NCBI RefSeq assembly: GCF_044904605.1
Contig: NZ_JADIKI010000021.1
Span: forward strand, 62,001 to 126,000
DNA length: 64,000 nucleotides
Direction: 5' to 3'
From: Dyella_B humi
Lineage (GTDB): Bacteria; Pseudomonadota; Gammaproteobacteria; Xanthomonadales; Rhodanobacteraceae
The translations under genes and the position numbers were made by a program. The notes under the pieces are model-generated. The model worked only from the letters and a program-made list of their open reading frames with translations. It made no database searches and had not been told where the DNA came from. The first letter of the stretch is position 1, and the number at the start of each line of letters is the position of its first letter. Below, piece after piece: positions 1 to 8,000 of this stretch.

Positions 1-179
1 CCAGCACAGGTTGCTCACCCAATGTTGACGTGAACAAGCTCGTTGAGGCCTATCAATACGACGTCAATCCAGCAGGTGTTGTGACATCGGTAAAAATTCA
101 GAATTGGAATGATGCTGGGAAGCTATTGAGCACCTATAACTTGGTCCTCGTGAGTGAGAGTGGACTCAAGTTGAATTGA
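1..179 (+). CDS. C-terminal fragment of a small secreted-type protein, tandem paralogue of the next gene
   Basis: Reading from base 3 the frame is open from the window edge to a TGA at 177-179, so only about 58 C-terminal residues are visible. They match the end of the downstream protein (186-743) with about five differences in 57 residues, including the shared stretches VDVNKLVEAYQYDV and GKLLSTYNLVLVSE. The two genes are seven bases apart, so this is a recent tandem duplication. I do not recognise the family and no function can be given. The rest of the gene lies before the window. Confidence 0.7.
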   Translation, partial: STGCSPNVDVNKLVEAYQYDVNPAGVVTSVKIQNWNDAGKLLSTYNLVLVSESGLKLN

Positions 180-185
180 CCCCCA

Positions 186-743
186 ATGACTGTTGTGGCG
201 ATGATCCTGTTTGTTGCTAGCGCTTTGTGCTTCGATAATAACATTGATACGATTAGTGATCTCACCTGCCCGATACGGTATGTGGATAAGCAACAAGGTT
301 ACTTTATTGGCATAGAAGGAAATAACGCCATCATAGGCACGGCAATCCGCGACGTAAAAAATCCCGCCAATGACATGCCGCAGGTCGATGGGCCAATTGA
401 AAATTGTTCATCCCGCGCGTTCAAATGCCGATCCATCGCCGGATTGGTATTCGCCATCCCAAAGGGCACAGAGCATTCTGCAGAATATTCAGATGGGCCC
501 AGGATAGTAATTAAGCGACTCGCAAATGGGGGATGGCATGGCTCCGCAACATGCTCAATGATTACCCGAACAGGTTGCTCACCGCATGTTGACGTGAACA
601 AGCTTGTTGAGGCCTATCAATATGACGTCAGTCCAGCGGGTGTTGTGACATCGATAAAGATCCAGGATTGGAATGATGCTGGGAAGCTATTGAGCACCTA
701 TAACTTGGTTCTCGTGAGTGAGATTGGGCTCAAGTTGAATTGA
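186..743 (+). CDS. Small secreted protein of unknown function
   Basis: 185 residues. The first 16 or so form a hydrophobic signal sequence ending near ASALCF, so the protein is probably exported. The mature part has several cysteines (around CP, NCSS, FKCRS, ATCS, TGCS) that could form disulfides in the periplasm or outside the cell. There is no usable lipobox, because the residue before the cysteine is Leu. The ATG lies seven bases after the stop of its upstream paralogue, so the pair is probably co-transcribed; no strong Shine-Dalgarno is visible. I recognise no enzymatic motif. Co-expression of near-identical copies may mean dosage or interaction of two similar proteins, but that is inference. 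Confidence 0.7.
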   Translation: MTVVAMILFVASALCFDNNIDTISDLTCPIRYVDKQQGYFIGIEGNNAIIGTAIRDVKNPANDMPQVDGPIENCSSRAFKCRSIAGLVFAIPKGTEHSAEYSDGPRIVIKRLANGGWHGSATCSMITRTGCSPHVDVNKLVEAYQYDVSPAGVVTSIKIQDWNDAGKLLSTYNLVLVSEIGLKLN

Positions 744-864
744 TCCAAACCCACGTATGTTGGTTTCCATGCTTGGTTGAGCCAAATATCCATCAGAGAA
801 AAGGGGGCAGATTACTTTTCCTTTCTCCGTTGTCAGAACAGAGGACGTCTTGTAGATTCGAAAC

Positions 865-1302
865 ATGGGGCTTAAACGAATGGACAACGTAGGAATCGTC
901 GTCGATGACCTCACAGCGACGATTGATTTCTTTCGCGACGTCGGCCTCGAGCTCGAAGGGCGGGCCACGATCGAAGGAGAATGGGCCGGACGTGTCACCG
1001 GATTGGGCGATCAGCGCGTCGAGATTGCCATGATGCGCACCCCCGACGGTCACGGCCGGCTCGAGCTCTCCCGCTTTCTCACGCCGCCCAACGTGGCGGA
1101 TCACCGGAACGCCCCGGTGAATGCTCTGGGCTATCTACGCGTCATGTTTGCCGTGGACGACATCGACGAGACGCTCGAGAAGCTCCGCAAGCACGGCGCG
1201 CAGCTCGTAGGCGAAGTAGTGCGTTATAAAGACGCGTATCGGCTCTGCTACATTCGCGGGCCTGAAGGGCTTCTCATCGGACTCGCCCAGGAGCTCAGCT
1301 GA
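865..1302 (+). CDS. VOC (glyoxalase/bleomycin-resistance/dioxygenase fold) family protein
   Basis: 145 residues with the two beta-alpha-beta-beta-beta units typical of the vicinal oxygen chelate superfamily: the first begins MDNVGIVVDDLTATIDFF, the second LGYLRVMFAVDDIDETLE, and the end GPEGLLIGLAQEL carries the usual closing Glu. Positions that hold the metal-binding His in glyoxalase I and many dioxygenases are Asn and Met here (DNVGI, RVMFAV), so a canonical four-ligand metal site is doubtful. The substrate cannot be named. A second ATG at 880 would remove five residues and is a possible start. The gene stands alone, with the next gene converging on it from the right. Confidence 0.8.
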   Translation: MGLKRMDNVGIVVDDLTATIDFFRDVGLELEGRATIEGEWAGRVTGLGDQRVEIAMMRTPDGHGRLELSRFLTPPNVADHRNAPVNALGYLRVMFAVDDIDETLEKLRKHGAQLVGEVVRYKDAYRLCYIRGPEGLLIGLAQELS

Positions 1303-1399
1303 GCGCCAGCACCACAAACGCGGTGCGCCGGCATTCGACTGCAACACCGAGCGTCGCCCTCTTCCTTAACTTGCTAAAAGTAGCGGTATTCCAGTGTTC

Positions 1400-1855
1400 T
1401 CACTGGACGTAGTGAAACTGGGTAAAGATCACCTGCCAGCGGCCATTGCGTTTTGCCCAGACATCGACGAAGCGGCCTCGAATCGCATATGCCTTGCCAT
1501 GATTGAATCCCTTGGCATCGACCATTCCGCCAAGCACGGCACCGTTCGACCATACTTTACGCACCTGTTGGCTGATGGCGACATAGGTGGTCTTGCTTCC
1601 CGGCGCTACCGCATCGGCGATGAACTCTGCCTTGGTCTGATTTTTGCCGCTTGTACCGGCCAGCGTGTAGTCATCGGCCAAGAGCCGTTCGAGTTCTGAC
1701 CGGTCGGATTTGAATTGCGCGAGATCATAGGCTGTCGCGGCAGCGGCAAGATCCTGAGGCAGGCCGCTATAGTCACCGACTTCCTGCCCTGCCTGTGCCG
1801 AAGCCGCGATCAACGCAGCTGCGCAAATCGCCCATTTCCAGTGTGATACCCGCAT
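1400..1855 (-). CDS. Secreted NTF2-like/DUF4440 family protein
   Basis: The start is placed at the ATG at 1855 because GGAGGTGG sits five bases upstream; a longer frame to 1897 lacks such a site. The 151-residue product begins with a signal peptide (MRVSHWKWAICAAALIAASAQA) and should be exported. The mature part resembles the SnoaL-like/DUF4440 group: a helical start with LERLLADDYTLAG, then the KTTYVAISQQVRKVW strand region and a final GRFVDVWAKRNGRWQVIFTQFHYV. Such domains are alpha+beta barrels with a hydrophobic pocket, and most exported members have no assigned reaction. No ligand or enzymatic role can be given. The gene faces the same way as the large secreted protein upstream, but a terminator separates them. 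Confidence 0.75.
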   Translation of the reverse strand: MRVSHWKWAICAAALIAASAQAGQEVGDYSGLPQDLAAAATAYDLAQFKSDRSELERLLADDYTLAGTSGKNQTKAEFIADAVAPGSKTTYVAISQQVRKVWSNGAVLGGMVDAKGFNHGKAYAIRGRFVDVWAKRNGRWQVIFTQFHYVQ

Positions 1856-1985
1856 TGTCCACCTCCAATGTCTGGTGTCCTTGTGCAAGGTAGCCACGAA
1901 ATCCGGTAAAGCAATGACCCGGAAGTCATAGGGGCACGTGCGTCACTACAAACTTGCAGCTCTCTGCTCGATCTGTTGAGACTGC

Positions 1986-2023
1986 AAAAAGGTGGCGCGG
2001 CTGCCTTGATCTGGCAGCCGCGC
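1986..2023 (-). terminator. Rho-independent terminator of the giant secreted glycosidase-like gene
   Basis: On the minus strand, 38 bases past the stop codon at 2061, an 11-bp perfect GC-rich stem (arms 2013-2023 and 1995-2005, loop of 7) is followed after four bases by a run of five T (1986-1990). This is the standard intrinsic terminator arrangement. Confidence 0.75.
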
Positions 2024-2060
2024 AGCAGGGATCTCACAAACCCCCGCACACCACAAAACA

Positions 2061-5000
2061 CTACCAACCAATGCCGAATGCCATGTGCTCTGGCTGTTGC
2101 GTCACGATGGTTGTGCTCTGGTTGTTGTTGTCGTCATACGAGAAGCCGTATGCCAGTCCACTGACCGAGTGCTGATGCCAGAACTGCGAATAGAAGTTGG
2201 CTGGCGAGGATTGATAGTAGGTTGAAGCAGTCGCCCAGTTCGTGGATGTAAGCAGCAGTACACCACGGTTCGTCGCCGCGCAGATCTGGTTTTGCAACTG
2301 CAACTGGATGGCGTTCTCGTCCTGTTGCTGGGGCGAACTTCCCGCAACGCCGCTGGCCATCGTTCCGGCACACTCCAACACGTCCTGCGTGGACGGTTGT
2401 TGGACGACAAAGGTCTCTCCAGCATTGGCCGCAGCCGGATTGACCTCTGTAAAGGTAAAGGTCGATCCAGAGGTAGTGCCGGTAAATTGACGACCGTTGA
2501 GGGTTAGCGTCAGAGGCGTGGTGGTGTACTTCGCCCATGCGCTTGCGATGTAACTATCAAAGTAGTTTCCATTCGCTCCACCCGTACCGAAAGTGGTTTC
2601 CGCGGGCGAGAGAATGCGCAGGTTGTTCGGCGCAGGCGTATGGAATACTGCCGGCGTCTGACTGATGTATTCCTGGTCAAGGTTTGCGATCGACTCGTTG
2701 ATACCCACCTGCATGTGGTAGGTCTCATTGGACCCCCACACATCCAGCAGAAGCGGCAAGCCGAACTGATTGACCTGGGTGGTGTTGATAAAGATGCCGC
2801 CGTTCGCGCCGTAGGTGAACTCGTACCAATCGTAGTGGACGTTGATATTCGGATCGGTGTTGTTGAGCGGGTTGGGTCCGGCGTATCCGTTGTTGCCATT
2901 CGCACCGGCCACGATCGACATATAAAGCGGGCTGCCTTCGGAAATGTAGATACGTCCGGCAGTCAGCGGCGGCAGCTTGAGTTGATGGCTCTGAGCAAGC
3001 GTGAACGCGTAGTTAGGATACGTCTGTCCGTTCGGTGCGACCACTGCGTTGGCAGCCGTGTTGTCCGCGACATTGGCCGGCGTAATGGTGCCGTCGTAGT
3101 TAACCCAGGAGAGCGCTCCGGTGGCAGGATCGTTGCCCAGGATCTCGACATAGATCTGGTTGTCTGCCCATGTGCCGTTAGTGTTGTTGTTGAGATCAGT
3201 GACGATGACACCAGGAACGACCGTGTAGCTGGGCGCAAGATTGACGCTCAGCGTGGCTGCTGAAGAGTTAGCAGAGCCCGCTGAGTTACTGACTGCGACC
3301 GTGAACGTGCTGGTGTTATCGGCATAAGTGGTACCCGGCGTGGTGTAGCTCGCGCTGGTTGCCCCTGTGATGACCGCACCATTCTTGTACCACTGATAAG
3401 TCAGTGAAGTGCCACTGGCAACCACGGAGAATGTAGCAGTCCGCCCGATCGTGACCGTTTGACTGGTTGGCACCGTGGTAATGACGGGCGCCGTTGCCGT
3501 CGGCGACGCCGACGTCGTCGTGACGGCGGTGTTGGACGCTGGCGAAGCACCGGCCGCATTGACCGCCTCGACGGCGTAGGAGTACGTGGTCGAGGCCGTC
3601 AAACCCGTATCGCTATACGAGGTGCCACTCAGGCCATTCGCGACGGCGACACCATTGCGAACCACCGTGTACGTAACGCCGGACGTTGCCGATGCGGTCC
3701 AGCTCAAGTCGACTTCACTGGAAGAAGCCGACGTTGCCGTCAGGTTCGCAGGTGCATCCGGAATCGCGATCGTCGTGGCGCTGGCTTGCGAAGCCGGGGC
3801 CGACGTGCCGGAGGTGTTGGACGCCTCGACCACGTAGTAGTACGTCGTGTTTACCGCAAGGCCCGTATCCGAATAGCTGGTGCTGGTTGCCGTGGCAATT
3901 TGATTGGCGCTGGAAGGCGTAAAGCCGGACGTCGTGCTGCGGAAGACGTCGTAGACCACGCCAGAGGCTGACGAAGCCGTCCAGTTCAAGTTGATCTGAC
4001 TGGCAGAAACGGATGTCGCAGTCAGGCTACTCGGTGAGCCGATGGGAGGCGCGACCACTTCGATGCCGTTGATCACCGCGTTATCCGTGATCGTGGTGAA
4101 CTGAAGCACGATCTGCCCTTGCGCATTGGCGGTCGCCGTAAAGGGCTCGACGATCGCAATGTCCTGGCCCCCGGCCGTCGCAATGATGTCGAAGTTACTC
4201 AACACCTGCGTGCCGTTGATGCTCACATTGAATACGCGCTGCCCCGCTTTGGTCCAATAGAACTCGTCGAAGTGCAGACGCACCACGTAGTTGGCTCCAG
4301 CAGTCAGACCGGGCAGCGTATAGCTGAAGTTATTGCCGACACGTTGGTGCTGATAGACCGACTGGGGAGCGGGATTCGTCACGCCAGCGATATTGATCGT
4401 TGCGCCTGTACCGGATGCCGCGCCACCGTTGAAGTCCTCATCGGCAGCGTAGGAACCCGCTGCAGGACCGCCAGCGCTGATCGCAAGCACATCCGAGCCA
4501 CACCCCGAGACGCAGTCGACATCGAATGTGGTTGCCGTGGCAGTGTTGGAGGCCATCGACGTACCCACCGAATCGACCGCTTCGATCGTGTAGGAGTACG
4601 TGGTGGAGGATGTCAGGCCCGTGTCGCTATAGGTTGTTCCGGTCAGGCCATTGCTCACCGCCGTTCCGTTACGGAACACCGTATACGTCACTCCCGACGT
4701 CGCCGAGGCCGTCCAGCTCAGGTTGATCTGACTGGAGGAAGCCACGGTTGCCGCCAGCTTCGACGGCGCATTGGGCGGCGTATTCGTAGCCGTCGCGTTT
4801 TCAACTTCGATGCCGTTGACCTCGGCATTGTCCTTGACCGTAGCGAACTGGAGCACGATCTGCCCCTGCGCGTTGGCCGTCGCCGTAAATTGCTCGGCAA
4901 TCGCAATGTCCTGCCCACCGGCAGCCGCGAAGACATCGAAGTTGGTCAACACCTGCGTGCCGTTGATGGTGACGTTGAAGACGCGCTGCCCCGCCTTCGT

Positions 5001-8000
5001 CCAGTAGAACTCGTCGAAGTGCAGACGCACCACGTAGCTGGTACCTGGCGTGAGGCCAGGAAGCGTGTAGGTGAAGTTGCCGAAGCGTTGATTCTGGTAG
5101 ACCGATTCGGGAGCCGGATTGGTCACCCCATTGATATTGATCGTCGCATTGGTGCCCGATGCCGTGCCGCCATTGAAATCTTCATCGGCGGCGAAATAGC
5201 CAGCGCCAGGGCCACCCGCGCTGATCGCAATGGCATCCGGACTGGTGCAGTTCGTCGTGCAGGTGGAGGTAGACGTCGTCACCGTGGCGGTGTTGGAGGC
5301 CGTTGAAGCGCCGGCCGCATCGCTAGCTTCGACGATGTAGTAATAGGTGCTGGCGGCAGCCACGCTCGTATCCGAGTAGGTGGTTCCTGCCGTGGTGGCT
5401 ATCTGGTTTACATTGGAGGGGATGAACCCGGCAACGGCGCTGCGATAGACGGTGTAACTGACAGTACAAGCGCTTGCCGCCGTGCTCGCGCCCCACGTCA
5501 GGTTCACTTGGTTGGAGCCGTTGGCGCCTGCAGCCAGGGTTCCCGGCGCACTCGGAACAGCGCTGCAGCTATTCGCTTGCGCGGTGAGTGTGGCGGTATT
5601 GCTGTTGGTCGTACCAAACACGTCGCCGATAGCCACGCTAAAGACCGCACCGTTGTCGGCCGCCGTGGTAGCCGGTGTCGTGTAGCTGGATGACGTTGCC
5701 CCTGCAATGGCGTTTCCGTTCTTGAACCACTGGTAGCTCAAGCTGCCAAGGCCGGTCGCCGTCACGCTGAAGCTTGCCGTTTGTCCAACGGCTACTGCCT
5801 GATTGCTTGGCTGCGCCGTAATAGTCGGCGCCGCTCCAGCGTCGGTGCCAGAGGTGCACAGCGTTGCGCCAGGATAGTTGTTGGTCACTTGATAGGCCGA
5901 CGTGCCATCGAAGTTCACCACCGCGGATTTCGAGGAATCGTTCGGATCGACCGTCGACGTCCACGTGCTCCAGGTTCCTGAAAAGGCGCAGGTGGAATTA
6001 TTCACGCCACCGATGCTCTGCGCTTCCGACTGCGTAGCCAGACGCATATTGATGCCCGCGCAATAGGTCTGCGCATTCACGCCGGTGAACTGTGAGCCAG
6101 GCGTTGTGTCCGTCATGACGGTGCGAGTCCAGGTCAAGCCGGTCAGATTGTCCTTCACCAGGCTGGCGTTCGACGCGTTGACGGTATATCGCTCCGAGGC
6201 GCCGCCACATTGCGGCACGTTGTAGACCTGGAACTCATAGACCGAGTAGCCATACTGGGTCGCGCGCTGTATCCCGTTCAGCCGGACATAGCGTGCATTT
6301 ACCGTTGGGAAGCTGAGCGTCTCCGTTCCACCCGCACCGGCGCTGGTGCTGTAGGCCACGTTCCAGGTCGGATTGGTTTTCGGATCCGCATTGGTATAGA
6401 GGATCTGATACTGGGTCGCGTACGCGTTTTCCCAATTGATGATCACCGTATTGAAGGATTGCACCGAGCCCAAATCGATCTGCAGCCACGAGGGATCAAC
6501 GCCGGGAACAGCGGGCGTAGGTGGCGCACCGGCGGTCGCAGAGCCCCACCGTGTGGAAAGATTGCCGTCGACGGCATTCTCCGGCCCCAGGCATCCCGTG
6601 CCCGTGTACGGCGGCGTTGTCGTTCCGTCATTGCACGCGTTCTGCGTACTGCTTGAGGTCGCGACCGCGTTCAGGGCCAAGTTGACGCCTGGCGGCGCGA
6701 GCGTGATGCGCGCCGCGTTGCTGGTGACAGGCGCGTTGGCGGCGTTATTCACGGTCACCGTGTACGTGCCGACGTTTGCGGCACTCACCGCGGGGATCGT
6801 ATAGGTCAGCGTATTCGACAGCTGCGTTCCGCCGGAGAGGATGGTGGCGGAGCCACCTGCAGGCGTGAACTGCCACTGATACGTGTACGGCGCAGAACCG
6901 GCAACGACAGCCGTAAATTGAACGGGCTCATTGATCGGCGCGATGGTGCTTGCCGGCTGCGTAGCAATGGACACCGGTGTTGCAGCATCGATCGTCACAG
7001 CAGCGGTCGAGGATTGAACCGAGCCGAGCGCGTTGGTAACCACAACATAGAAACTAGCGCTTCCAGCTGCCGTAAAGACAGGTGTGGTGTACGACGTTTG
7101 ATTAGCGCCAGAAATGGCGCCTGAGCCAACCTGATACCACTGGTAGGTAAGTGTCGGCGAACCTGTCGCTGCCACCGTCAGTGTGGCCGATTGCCCATCC
7201 ACCACAGCCTGGGAAGCCGGCTGTGTGGTGATGACCACGTTGGCGGGCGCATCGACACTGAGGGTGACTGGCGTCGATGTCACCGTCCCCAAACCCGAGC
7301 TGCTGGTAATCGTCACCGTAAAGGTGTCGCCATTGTTTGCGGCGGTCGTTGCCGGCGTGGTGTACGTGGCGCTGGTTGCGCCGGCGATCGGGCCGTTCGC
7401 GTCAGACCACTGATAGCTGAGCGTGCCCGAACCTGAGGCCACGACGCTGAAGGTCGCCGGGAAGCCCGACGTGGTTGCCTGGCTCACGGGAGGAACAATG
7501 ATGACCGGAGCCTGCGATTGCGACGAAGCCACCGGTGCCGTCGAGCTCAACGTAACACTGCCGCTTGCCAATCCAGGCGCACTCGCCGTCACGGTGACGG
7601 TTCCGGGCGTAAATGTGCTGCGCAGGGCAATCTTCTGCAATCCGCCTTCGAAGTTCAGTTCCGGATCGCCGGGCGAGTGGAAGAAGGCGTAGGGCAATCC
7701 CTGAATCACCGTGCTGTTCGCTTGGGAGAAGGCATCCTGGTAGTAGTTGGTCCAGGATGGATCGGCTACCAGCTGCTGCGTGCCGCCCATGTACGTTGCG
7801 GGTCCGCTGACGGAGAACGTGACGTTGTCCTTTGCCGTCGGCACAAGGTTGCCATTGGCGTCCTCCACCTGCGCAACCACAAAGGCTGCATCCGAACCAT
7901 TGGCTGTCCACTGAAAACTCGTGCCGTCCGGTTTGGTCACGTCAGGAACAACGCTGAGCACAATTTTGCTCTCAGTCCCTGCAGTCGTGCGCGTATCGCT

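Noticed and set aside
4119..5306. Long plus-strand open frame opposite the secreted multidomain gene
   Set aside because: Arg/Gly/Val-rich translation with a repeat pattern mirroring the malectin units on the other strand; an antisense shadow.
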